Shown here: in pieces, positions 36,231 through 45,233 of the stretch
Layout: each line of letters begins with the position of its first letter
How positions within the stretch are numbered: position 1 is the stretch's first letter
Assembly: GCA_008330645.1 (NCBI GenBank)
Contig: VLTN01000006.1
Coordinates: forward strand, 558,001-622,000
Source of the DNA: Cafeteria roenbergensis
Lineage: Eukaryota > Sar > Bigyra > Bicosoecida > Cafeteriaceae
Length of the DNA stretch: 64,000 bases
Direction of reading: 5' to 3'
Program-made: the position numbers and the translations under genes
The notes under the pieces: generated by a model
The model's database searches: none
Told to the model about the DNA's origin: nothing
The model's input: only the letters and a program-made list of their open reading frames with translations

Positions 36231-39008
36231 TCAGTGCCAGCCGCCCACGGCGTGAGGCGATCGGGCGCTGGCCGCCTCCGCCTTGAGAGGAGAGTCCTCG
36301 CCCGTCGAGCCTCGCCCGCCGAGTCCTCGCCGGCCCGGCGGGGGCCTCATCGGCGTTCGCGCCGAGGCGCCCGTGAGCGTGGGCGTGATCCACGCTCCAC
36401 CGCCGCTGCCACCGCCTCGCCCTGGGGCGCTGGACGGTGGCTTCTCGTCGTTGGTGTCGTCCACCTGGAGCTCGGCGATGCTCCTCCGCGCCGCTCCCTT
36501 GGACCGCCTGCTTCCGCTGCCCGCTGCCCGGTGCGTGCGCCGGGCTGGCGAGGATGCCGCGGCATGCTTAGCCGCCCCCGCCGCGTCAGCCGCCGCGCTG
36601 CTGCTGGAACCGGCTTCCTCGGCCGTCGCCGGTGACACGCCGGTGATTGCCGACTGACGCCGCTGCGCCCTCGCGCCCCTTCCGACGCTCAAAATGACAG
36701 TCCTCTCGCCGCGTTTCGCCCGCTCAATTGTGCGCTTCTCCGACGCACCCACAGCCCTGCCCGCGCACCGGAGGCAGCACCACCACGCGTTGAACAGCGC
36801 GCCCCCCATCAGGCACCCGCAGCACAGGCCCAGGAGCACCGCCGCGCCCACAGACAGCCCAATGATCCAGTCCAGCGACAGGCCCGCATTGCTCGAGGGC
36901 GTCTGCGCCTGCCCCCCCACCGCCCCGGCCTGGAGCGGCACAGGCCCCGTGGCCGCGACGCCTGAGCTGCCCAGCCACCGCCCCGGCCCTGTGTGCCGCC
37001 AGGGCCGCTCGCCGACAGCGCTTGCGGGCTCCAGCGCTGTACTCAGCGCGCTGGCAGCGTCCTCGGCGCCCGGCTCAGCCAGCAGAGCCGCCCGTGCCGC
37101 AGCCACGGCCACGCTGCCTTTGTCGCTTGCGTCGTCCTGGGCCTCAAGAAGAGCTGATCGCGACGTCGGCGGCGCGATTTCCACCGCGACGCGCGACCCT
37201 AAGGCCGCGGACTCGCCTGACCACAGCAGGCCGGTGTCGTAGCCCGCAGCAGCCGCGGCCAGCCGCGCGGCCGCGGCCCCTGCCTCGCCCGCGGGAACAG
37301 GCCCCAGCCCCAGCACGGTGATGCGCCCGCGACTCGCACCCGAGGCGTTGCTGACCCACGCGGTGAGCTGCGAGTCCACGGCGAGCCGCTGCGCGAAGGT
37401 CAGCGAGAGGGCGGCAGCGTCGGCGCCCTCTGCCGTGGAAAAGTCTAGCACCGCGGCCACTGCAGCAGCAGGGCAGGGCCAGTCACCGCAAGACCTCAGG
37501 ACGGGCGGCCGGGCGGCCAGCGGGAGCGACTGGGCGCACCCCCGCGGGGTGTCCGCCCGCGCTCCGTCGGGCCACACCTCCCACGTGAGCAGAGTGTTGG
37601 TCACGGGGTCCCTTCGGAAGCGCAGACAGGTGACGTTGCGGGCAGACACGCCGCCGCCGCAGGAGGCTGAGCACGGCGCCCACGGGCCCACCGCCCAGGC
37701 CGGGGCCTCGTCGACGTCGGCGTCTCCCCAGGCAACGGGGGACGCCGATGGCGAGGGCCGGGCCGGCGGCGAGGCGGTGGCCGACGCGTTGCTCCCGGTG
37801 AAGAACGGCGTGACGCTGGGCGTGACTGTGGGGGTCGGGGTGGGCGCAGCGGACGCCGAGGGACGGACGGGGGCTGAGCCCGCCACGCTGCAGTTCGCCC
37901 CGCCCGTCCCGGGGAGGCACGCGCAGCGCCAGGGCACCCCCGCTGTCGCTGCTGCGGCGAGAGCCGCGGCCTGTCCCGTCCCGCCGCCCGCTGCAGCGCC
38001 CGAAGGCGCTGCCGCCGCCAGCACCGCCCTGAGCGTATCCCCGCCCTTGTCGGCGGCAGCAAAGCACGCGCCTGCCCCGCTGCACGTTCCTGGCGGGCAC
38101 ACGTCCCCGCCGTCGGCAGCGTCGCCGGTCACGGCAACATCACAGCCGGGTCCACCCCAGCCGGCGTCGCACACGCAAGACCCCGAAGGGCTGTCCGCGG
38201 ACCCGAGGCACCGGCCGTGGCCGGAGCACTCCAATGTGCCGTCGAGCCCCCCGCACGGCCGGCACCTCGCCACAGCACGGGAGGCGGGCCACACGCGTAC
38301 AGCGTCCAGCTCCGGCCCGCTCAGCGCCGCCCCGCGCAGCGACGCGCCCCCAGGCCCCAGTGCTGGCACCATCGTCGCGTTGCTCACCCCGAGCGACGCG
38401 GAGCACGGTGCGAAACCGCTGGGGCAGACGTCCACCAGAGCCGCCTCGCCCGCCGCAGTCCACAGCAGGGCTGCCGAGGAGCCCGGCCCGGCCCAGAGGG
38501 CGGCCCCGCGGCGCAGCACGGGGCTGCAGGCGCCACTGCCGTCCGTGGCGAAGCACGCGAGGGACCACTCCGGGGCGCTGCCGTAGCCAGCCGCAGCGGT
38601 CGCCGCGGCGTCGCAGCCGCCACACGCTGCCACCCAGTGTCCACCGGCGCAGAGGGAGCAATCGGGGCCCGACTCGGCGCCGCTGCACTGGCACTGGCCG
38701 CCAGAAGCGGCGCTCGACGCGCTTCGGTGGCAGGTGCCCCGGCCCGAGCAGAAGCTGCGGGCGTCGCCCTCAAGCAGCACGGCACCCCCCCGCGCGGGCT
38801 CCGTGGCCGAGGGCGGCGATACGCCAAAGGGAATCGGAACAGAGGGATAGGTCTCCCTGCCAGGGCACTCGAACGGCGTAGCCGAGGGCGTGACGGAGGG
38901 AGAGGCGGAGGGCGAGGGCGTTGCAGTGGCGGACGCGTTCTGAGCGACCGCGGGCGCTGCTGCGGCCAGCGCCATTGCCGCGGCGACTGCGGCCAGCATG
39001 GCCAGCAT
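36231..39008 (-). CDS. Type I surface protein with EGF-like and thrombospondin type 1 domains
   Basis: One exon of 925 residues. The frame extends to a GTG at 39059, but the first ATG (39008) begins a signal peptide (MLAMLAAVAAAMALAAAAP), so I start there. A Ser/Pro/Thr stalk (PSPSASPSVTPSATPF) comes next. Then come Cys-rich EGF-like modules (CSGRGTCHR, CSGHGRCLG and CVCDAGWGGPGC, CSGAGACF), a second S/P/T stalk, and a thrombospondin type 1 repeat (WAVGPWAPCSASCGGGVS ending CGDWPC). One transmembrane helix near residue 690 (LDWIIGLSVGAAVLLGLCCG) precedes a ~210-residue basic, Ser/Ala-rich cytosolic tail. Probably an adhesion or recognition receptor; the ligand is unknown. Confidence 0.8.
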   Translation of the reverse strand: MLAMLAAVAAAMALAAAAPAVAQNASATATPSPSASPSVTPSATPFECPGRETYPSVPIPFGVSPPSATEPARGGAVLLEGDARSFCSGRGTCHRSASSAASGGQCQCSGAESGPDCSLCAGGHWVAACGGCDAAATAAAGYGSAPEWSLACFATDGSGACSPVLRRGAALWAGPGSSAALLWTAAGEAALVDVCPSGFAPCSASLGVSNATMVPALGPGGASLRGAALSGPELDAVRVWPASRAVARCRPCGGLDGTLECSGHGRCLGSADSPSGSCVCDAGWGGPGCDVAVTGDAADGGDVCPPGTCSGAGACFAAADKGGDTLRAVLAAAAPSGAAAGGGTGQAAALAAAATAGVPWRCACLPGTGGANCSVAGSAPVRPSASAAPTPTPTVTPSVTPFFTGSNASATASPPARPSPSASPVAWGDADVDEAPAWAVGPWAPCSASCGGGVSARNVTCLRFRRDPVTNTLLTWEVWPDGARADTPRGCAQSLPLAARPPVLRSCGDWPCPAAAVAAVLDFSTAEGADAAALSLTFAQRLAVDSQLTAWVSNASGASRGRITVLGLGPVPAGEAGAAAARLAAAAAGYDTGLLWSGESAALGSRVAVEIAPPTSRSALLEAQDDASDKGSVAVAAARAALLAEPGAEDAASALSTALEPASAVGERPWRHTGPGRWLGSSGVAATGPVPLQAGAVGGQAQTPSSNAGLSLDWIIGLSVGAAVLLGLCCGCLMGGALFNAWWCCLRCAGRAVGASEKRTIERAKRGERTVILSVGRGARAQRRQSAITGVSPATAEEAGSSSSAAADAAGAAKHAAASSPARRTHRAAGSGSRRSKGAARRSIAELQVDDTNDEKPPSSAPGRGGGSGGGAWITPTLTGASARTPMRPPPGRRGLGGRGSTGEDSPLKAEAASARSPHAVGGWH

Positions 39009-39651
39009 GCTGCTCGCAGCGCCTCGTCTCGCGTGAGCAGCGCCTCCCGGTGCGCGCACCAGCGCCAGGCGGCAGTGTCAAAGACGGAGCGAAAGGCGAA
39101 GCCCCTGCAAGGCCGGGCGGTCGGTCCGCGCGCGCCGGCGCTGTCCCCGTCGCCGCTGTCAACGGCCCTTCCAGGGCCTGGCGGCGCGGGTGTGCTGGAG
39201 CCCGGGGACGGTGGTCTCGCGGCGGGTCGCAGCGGCGCGAGCGCCGGTTGCGGCAGAGGCACCGCTGGAAACGGACCGAGCGTGTGAGACGAGAAGGCGT
39301 TGCTCCAGGCAAACGCCAGCCCACCGCCGCCAGGGAGAGCGCCGCCGATGCCCTGCAAGGCGAGAGGAGGCGGGAATCGCGCGCCCGCCGTGGAGCCTCC
39401 AGCACATGCGGGGAGGCAGGCCCCGAGGCGCCTGGCGACAACTCGCGCCGCGCGCGCAAGCCTCTCGTCTGGCTCGTGACAAGTCGGCCAGCTCTGCAGT
39501 GCTCACTTGGCGGGCGCAAAGCTGCCGCGGCCAGCGTCCGCACAGCAAGCTTTCCGAGGCCGCAACTTCTCCGACGAGGCGGGCGCCCGTTGCAGGTACA
39601 GGACACCAGCCAGCTGGCGCAAGTCTGCGCTCCTTCAGCCCCCCGGCGCCG
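39009..39651. promoter_or_regulatory. Divergent spacer, presumed promoter region
   Basis: 643 bases between the EGF/TSP gene (-) and pantothenate kinase (+), longer than most head-to-head spacers here. Open frames cover it on both strands but lack family similarity. A small 5' exon of either gene could hide in it. Confidence 0.35.
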
Positions 39652-41103
39652 ATGATCGGCCCTCGTCACCTGCGCGTGGCGGCCAGAGCGGGAACGCGCG
39701 CCCTCGGTCTGGGCCAGCGCATGGCGTCGGCCCAGGCTGAGGGCACGCTGCAGTGGCCCCTGGGCAGTGTCATGTCCCTCGACATTGGCGGGTCGCTCAC
39801 GAAGCTCGTGGTTCGCAGCCCGGCAGGCGTGGCCACGGCGAATGACGTATCACAGGGTGGCAAGCCCTGGGACGTGGAGCAGGCCGTGGCCGCGGCAGGC
39901 TCGGGCGGGGTGGACGGCCCGGACGGGTTTGTGGGCCGCATTCTGCGCCGCATGCCGCGGCACCCGGGCTACCGGGCGGAGCTGGAGCTCAGCGACGGCA
40001 TGGGAGGCGCGCTCAGCTTTTTGCAGTTCGAGACGCGCTGGATGGACGACTTTGTCGACATCCTGGCCGACCTCCACCCGTTCCCGCAGCACCCCGACGG
40101 CGGGGAGCTGGCGGTTCCAGCTACGGGCGGGGGGGCGTTCAAGTTTGCGCCCATGTTCCGGGAAAAGCTCGGCTTCCGGCTGGAGCCGTCGGACGAAATG
40201 CACGCTCTCGCCCGGGGCATGCGCTACTTCGAGGCGGCGTCTGCGCACCGCTGGGCAGAGGAGGAGGCCGCGTCGGGGGCGCCCTCTGGCACAGGCGCCG
40301 GGACCGCCGGGGCGAGCGAGGTTCCGCCCCCGCTCTCGCCTACCGGCCCAGAAATGTTCACGTACGACCTCGGCGGCGACCGGGTCGTGGCCTGGCGCGA
40401 CCCAGCTCCTGGAGCGCCCTGCTTGCTTGTGTCCATCGGCTCGGGGGTCTCCATCATCAAGGTGGGCCAGTCACAGCCGTGCGGGGACGTGAGCGTGGAC
40501 CGCGTGAACGGCTGCTCCGTCGGCGGGGCCACCTTCTGGGGGCTCTGCCGCCTGCTCACCTCGTACCGGACGTTCGACGAGGCTGTGCAGGCCGCCGACG
40601 TCGGCGACAACTCCAAGATCGCAATGCTGGTGTCGGACATTTACGGGGGCGAGTACGCGAAGCTCGGCTTGCCCGGGGACATCGTGGCGTCGGACTTTGG
40701 CAAGGTGGGAACCAGGCGGTACCCGCGGGCCCCCTGCGTGCAGAAGCGCGAGGACGGATCGTCGCTCGTCGAGCCGGCGGTGGAGGAGGCGGACCTGACG
40801 CGAGCGCTGCTGGTGATGGTGCTGAACAACATTGCGCAGGTTGCGCACTCGAGCGCGCGCGAGCACGGCATCGACCGTATCTTCTTCGGCGGGTCGTTTC
40901 TTCGCCGAGGCACCATGATGCGGGTGCTGACGTCGGCGCTCAAGTTCTGGTCAGGCGGCAAGACGCGCGCCGCATTCATGCGTCACGAGGGGTACTTTGG
41001 GGCGATGGGTGCCATGCTGCTGGCTGCGCACTGTGGCGCTGACAAGGGCCTGGCCGCGCTGCCGCTTCCAGGCTCAGACGGATGGGAGGAGCGGAGCGAG
41101 TGA
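39652..41103 (+). CDS. PANK: Eukaryotic (type II) pantothenate kinase
   Basis: One exon of 483 residues from the ATG at 39652. Motifs of the acetate/sugar-kinase fold are present: MSLDIGGSLTKLVVRS, FKFAPMFREKLGFRL with the SDEMHAL segment (the family's catalytic Glu region), LLVSIGSGVSIIKV, then VGGATFWGLCRLLT, DIYGGEYAKLGLPG and MRHEGYFGAMGAMLLA. The order and wording match animal and plant PanK. It phosphorylates pantothenate, the first and usually rate-limiting step to coenzyme A. A ~20-residue Gly/Ser/Ala insert near 205 is private. The N-terminus MIGPRHLRVAARAGTRALGL is basic and could target mitochondria, as in PANK2; starting at the next ATG (39721) would remove it. Confidence 0.93.
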   Translation: MIGPRHLRVAARAGTRALGLGQRMASAQAEGTLQWPLGSVMSLDIGGSLTKLVVRSPAGVATANDVSQGGKPWDVEQAVAAAGSGGVDGPDGFVGRILRRMPRHPGYRAELELSDGMGGALSFLQFETRWMDDFVDILADLHPFPQHPDGGELAVPATGGGAFKFAPMFREKLGFRLEPSDEMHALARGMRYFEAASAHRWAEEEAASGAPSGTGAGTAGASEVPPPLSPTGPEMFTYDLGGDRVVAWRDPAPGAPCLLVSIGSGVSIIKVGQSQPCGDVSVDRVNGCSVGGATFWGLCRLLTSYRTFDEAVQAADVGDNSKIAMLVSDIYGGEYAKLGLPGDIVASDFGKVGTRRYPRAPCVQKREDGSSLVEPAVEEADLTRALLVMVLNNIAQVAHSSAREHGIDRIFFGGSFLRRGTMMRVLTSALKFWSGGKTRAAFMRHEGYFGAMGAMLLAAHCGADKGLAALPLPGSDGWEERSE

Positions 41104-41488
41104 GCGAGCGGCAACGCAAAATGTTCAGCCGCAGCGACGGGGGCCGCCGCCCTCCTCGCAGCGACTCGGCTGCGAGGCGCGGACTCCGCGCCCTGGTTGT
41201 CGGCGGCGCACGTATTCTATTCGCGCCGTAGGTCTTCTGCGCGCTGCGCTTGGAAGCCGTTGCGCGACGAACGGTGCCAACGATGCAACTTCTGAAGACG
41301 CGGTTGCATCAGGTGCCGGTGTGGCATCCTCGGTCGAAGCACAGACCCGACGCCACCACCGATGGTCAGTCGCCGACGAACGCAGACGCGCACATGCAGC
41401 CACGCACTCACTTGCACACACGCTCGCACGCACGGTGTTCGAGGCGCGAGAGCATGTGTGATGGATAGGGCCTCCCTCTGTGCCTGGC
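41104..41488. other. Convergent spacer
   Basis: Tail-to-tail spacer between pantothenate kinase and the kelch gene. It has a mixed, less GC-extreme sequence around 41280-41460 with no gene recognised. Confidence 0.45.
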
Positions 41489-42899
41489 TCAAATGGTGAG
41501 CAGCCACACGTCGTTGTGCAGGTTGTCGTCAAGGCCGCCGCCGTATCCCGAGAACCCGCCAAACAGCCACAGACCGTGCGCCCCCCCAGCGCCAGCAGCG
41601 TTGACGCGGGCGATCGGGCGCCCAGCGCTACTGGAGTACGTGCTGTTTTGCAGCCGCTGCACACCCACGGCAGATCCGCCGTTGGAGGTCAGGGCGACAA
41701 GATCGCCGAGGTACAGCGAGCTTGCGTCGATTCCGCGCTGTCCGCCAAACACGAGCATGCTGTTGGGAGCTGACGGGACGCCCCAGCCGACGCCCCCGTG
41801 GCGGGCGCCCAGGACATCGCCGGCGGCATCGAGAGTGCTCCATCGCCCGGCGGCGATGTCAAACTGGTATGCAAGCGTGGAGTCCTGCCCCAGGCCATCC
41901 GTGCCACCCACCACGACAACGTGCGTCGGCCTGTCTGACCCGTCGGGTCTGCCTCGGACCGCGCCGCCCGAAGGGCGGAGGGTCACAGCCGTGGCGACGT
42001 GGTTCACCAGGCCCTTGAATCCGGCGTCTGAAACCTGGCGCCACGTCCAGGTCCAGTCCTCGGGACCCGCAGAAGGGTCGCCGCTGGCGACGAGGATCCA
42101 CGAGTCTGCAAGTACGTCGACCACGTTCCGGCCACCGGCGACGAGGAGCGCAGGGAAGGTTGCGCCCGCCCCGCTGATAAGCGTCGCTGTGTGACCGGCG
42201 CGAGGAGGCAGGGCGGGGGACGGCTGGAGCTGGGTCCATGCCGGGGCCGCGCCGTCTCCCGAGAGCCCTGAGGTGGGAAGCAGCCAGACGTCCGACAGAA
42301 AGCCAGTTGCGGCGTTGCTTCCCGCGATCAGGGCGGCGGTAGCGCCGGCGCTGCCGCTGGAAGCAGCGGGAATGGGCGTCATGGAGTGGTACAAGCGGCC
42401 GCTGGGCGCAGTGTCCGCGGCGGGCAGTTGCTTCCACTGGCCAAGAAGCGCAGCACCAGATGACGGGTCGACAACGAAGGCCCACAAGTCTCCGAGGGGG
42501 GCGTAGCAGCAAGAGCTGGAGCAGCCGCCGTGCACAAGCTGCGGAGCGGCAAGCGGACAGACTTTGCGGCCCGGGCGTGACGGGGCAGGCTTGGGAACCG
42601 CTGGGCCGCGCGTGCGTCACACAGAGCCCAAGTCAGAACACTTGCGTCCTGGCCAAGGCGGAGTCGTGCGCCGACCCCGCTTCGGCCAGGGCCAGACGGC
42701 ACCATGCGCGATTCTACCTTGCCAGGCTCACAAGTCCCGAGCCGCCGTCGAGGGCCGTGGCTGCCATGCCCAGACGCGCCGACGGCAGCAGTGACGTGGT
42801 GTTTTGCCCTTGCCTCCAGACGGGAGAGGGCGTGGCCTCCGCAGCTGCTAGCGCCCCGAGGACCAAGAGCATGGTGTGGGCGGTTCCGGGTGCGGGCAT
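41489..42899 (-). CDS. Secreted kelch-repeat beta-propeller protein
   Basis: Two phase-0 exons, 42899-42732 and 42538-41489, give 405 residues. The join CTT|GTGAGC to CGCAG|CTTGTG completes a kelch blade, from RLGMAATALDGGSGL to LVHGGC. The N-terminus (MPAPGTAHTMLLVLGALAAAEA) is a predicted signal peptide; an ATG at 42872 would give a shorter one. At least five kelch-type repeats are seen by eye, with Gly-Gly pairs after hydrophobic strands and later Trp (VHGGC...LGDLWAF, LIAGSN...DVWLL, LVAGGR...DSWIL, VVVGGTD, LVFGGQ, LFGGF...NDVWLL). The protein ends right after the last blade. Propeller proteins of this type bind other proteins or glycans. No membrane anchor is seen. It diverges from another secreted propeller gene. 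Confidence 0.8.
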
Positions 42900-43238
42900 G
42901 GGGCTGGCTTTCGTCGGGAGTCCCGCGGGCCAAGCCAAGGTGTGCACGACATCGGTGGAGAGCAGCAGCCAACCATTGCTCCCGAACGCAAATATAGACT
43001 GCCTTCCGCCGGCGACGCGTCTCGGAGCCTGTGGAGACTGGCCTAGCCGGACGGCAGCCGTTGCAACTTCGAGGCACAGCACCGCGCGCGGCTTGCCTCC
43101 GCGCCACGACCAGCGTGCCGCCGCTGCGCGTCTGGTCGGGGCGGCGACGCGCAGAGCCGCCGGAACTTGCCCGGACGTGCTCCCGAAAATCCAAGGCGCA
43201 CCGCACACTTTCGTTCCGCAGCGCCGGGGCGAGTTCTG
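42900..43238. promoter_or_regulatory. Divergent spacer, presumed shared promoter
   Basis: 339 bases between the kelch gene (-) and the PQQ-like propeller gene (+). Both encode secretory propellers, so common control is plausible. No motif was recognised. Confidence 0.4.
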
Positions 43239-44963
43239 ATGCGCGGCGTGATCCCGGCCCTCGGGCTCGCTTTTGCTTTCGCAATCGGTGCTGTTGCTGA
43301 CGCGTCGGCGCCGTCGACCTTCTACGGAAGCGACCCCTTCCGTTCGGGGCGTGCTGCCGCAGGCAGCCAGTGGCTGACGGGCTCAACGGGCGAGGTTGAT
43401 GTCCTCGCGCGGTGGGACCCCAAGTACGCGCCCTACGCGGTCTACTGGGCCCCTGTGGTAGTTGACGCGCCTGGCGGCGACCCCGCGAAGGGGCCTCTGA
43501 CCATCGGGTTTGACGGGCGCGACGTGATTGCACTGGCGTACGAGCCGCCCAAGCTGACCGAGAAGTGGAGCATTGACCCCGGCACCTCGCCCGCCGCCCA
43601 GATTGCTGTGCTCGGGTCTCCCGGGCGCGCCGTGGCAGTGGCGTTGTCGAACGGCAACCTGGCGGGGCTGGAGCCGCTCAACGACGAGATCATGTGGCTG
43701 GTCGCCGGACCCTCGGGATGCATCGCGGCCAAGACGATGCTCGCGCTCAACGCGTCCGTCCTGGCCATGGCCAACATTCAGGTCAGCGACCCGGCCCTGG
43801 GCGCCCTGGTGGCAGGGTTCAGCTGCCCGGGAACGCACCCCTTGGTGCGCATGATTGACGGGGGCAATGGCTCCACAATCTGGACCTCGCCGCCGCTGCT
43901 CATCCAGCCCAAGGGCTACGTGCCGGACCTCAGGGACAGCGGCCCCACCCTGGCTCTCCTTCCTGGCGGTGCGCCTGTGGTTCTCATCGCTGACACGGTC
44001 GGTGTGATGCGCGCGTTTGCGGCGGGCGATGGCTCCCTCGTGTGGAACTCCACCTATGCCCAAGGCCCGACCGACGCCTCGCCGCCAGTCTTCAGCACCA
44101 AGACCAGCACAGTGTGGATCACTGGCGAAGACAGGGAGCTGTACACCGTCAACGTGACGAATGGCGCGCGCACGGCTATGATGGTCAGCAACTACGCGCA
44201 GCGCCCCCCCGCCTTGCCCACCATCGGCTGGCCCACCGGCCCGTACGAAGAGACTGCGGTATGGAACACCGACCGCATCGAGGTCATGTCCAGGGACAAG
44301 TCGGTCTTCCTCAACCGGGTTCTGAATGTGCCGCTGCAGACCGTGGTGCCGGGCACCAGCCCGCACTTCAGCGCCACCCCGCTTATCTTCAGCCCCGAGA
44401 GCGCAGCGGCGGGGGGAGCCGCCAGCGGCGAGTGGGGCGTCATCGCGCTGTCCAACAACGGAGACCTCATTCACGCCACGATCGACGCCGCGGGGCAGCG
44501 CGGCACCGCGCAGTGGGCTCTCTTCCTCACCCCCAACCGCCAGCACAACACCGCGGAGGTGGCGCTTGCTCCGGCCATGGCCCTCATCCAGCAGTGCCCC
44601 GTCCCGGGCATCGTGCCGACAGGCCCCTGCCTCGCTGTGTCGCTTCGCAACGGCTCTGTCGTCCTCGTGGGCCGCGCCCGAAACCAGCCGCTCCCCACCC
44701 CATCAGTGAGCCCCGCGCCCACGATGACCCCGTCCCCGTCCCCGAGCCCCCAGTCTGGCAACAACAACGGCCCGCTGGTTGTGGGCCTGTCCGTGTCGGG
44801 TGCCATCGTCGGCTTGGCCGCAATCGGCGCCTGCTGCTACATGAGGCGGCGTAAGGTGGCGGAGGCCGGGGAGGGCTCCTTCGACGACCGCACCAAGCTG
44901 TCTGGCGAACCCGCGTCCGACCACTACCAAGGAATGGACGACGACCGAGCCGCCTGGGAGTGA
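43239..44963 (+). CDS. Type I membrane protein with PQQ-like beta-propeller ectodomain
   Basis: One exon of 574 residues from the ATG at 43239, chosen because it starts a signal peptide (MRGVIPALGLAFAFAIGAVA). The ectodomain shows repeats typical of PQQ-like/quinoprotein propellers (GFDGRDVIALAYEPPKLTEK, RMIDGGNGSTIWTS, MRAFAAGDGSLVWNS, VIALSNNGDLIHATID, AVSLRNGSVVLVG). A Ser/Pro/Thr stalk (PTPSVSPAPTMTPSPSPSP) leads to one transmembrane helix near 512-533 (PLVVGLSVSGAIVGLAAIGA). A short cytosolic tail starts CCYMRRRK. No PQQ-binding or dehydrogenase catalytic residues are recognised, so I read it as a binding propeller rather than an enzyme. Ligand unknown. The stalk wording is shared with the EGF/TSP protein 5 kb away. 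Confidence 0.75.
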   Translation: MRGVIPALGLAFAFAIGAVADASAPSTFYGSDPFRSGRAAAGSQWLTGSTGEVDVLARWDPKYAPYAVYWAPVVVDAPGGDPAKGPLTIGFDGRDVIALAYEPPKLTEKWSIDPGTSPAAQIAVLGSPGRAVAVALSNGNLAGLEPLNDEIMWLVAGPSGCIAAKTMLALNASVLAMANIQVSDPALGALVAGFSCPGTHPLVRMIDGGNGSTIWTSPPLLIQPKGYVPDLRDSGPTLALLPGGAPVVLIADTVGVMRAFAAGDGSLVWNSTYAQGPTDASPPVFSTKTSTVWITGEDRELYTVNVTNGARTAMMVSNYAQRPPALPTIGWPTGPYEETAVWNTDRIEVMSRDKSVFLNRVLNVPLQTVVPGTSPHFSATPLIFSPESAAAGGAASGEWGVIALSNNGDLIHATIDAAGQRGTAQWALFLTPNRQHNTAEVALAPAMALIQQCPVPGIVPTGPCLAVSLRNGSVVLVGRARNQPLPTPSVSPAPTMTPSPSPSPQSGNNNGPLVVGLSVSGAIVGLAAIGACCYMRRRKVAEAGEGSFDDRTKLSGEPASDHYQGMDDDRAAWE

Positions 44964-45233
44964 ACCTGATTGAGCTGCTGCGCCTTCGTCCTTTGCGTGC
45001 GCTGCCGAAGCCCTGCGCTCTCACAGAACAGAGATTTGCATGCCATTTGCCCAGTCCAGCACACGGCAGCAGCCCCCTGTGGTCGCCGGCGGCGCGGGTG
45101 CGCGATCCCGAGAACTGAGCTCTGGCGCGCAGTTGCAGCAGAGTCTCTTTGATTCGGGAGCGAATTCCTGTGTTCTGGCCACGCCACAGGGAAGAGCACA
45201 CACGCGAGCCCGGATCCCGAGCCGCCGCACGCC

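Noticed and set aside
36231-39059. Start of the EGF/TSP gene at the left end of the open frame
   Set aside because: The codon at 39059 is GTG; the first ATG at 39008 begins a good signal peptide.
43239-44963. PQQ-dependent dehydrogenase
   Set aside because: The propeller repeats are PQQ-like but no quinone-binding or catalytic residues are visible, and the protein has a stalk and membrane anchor.
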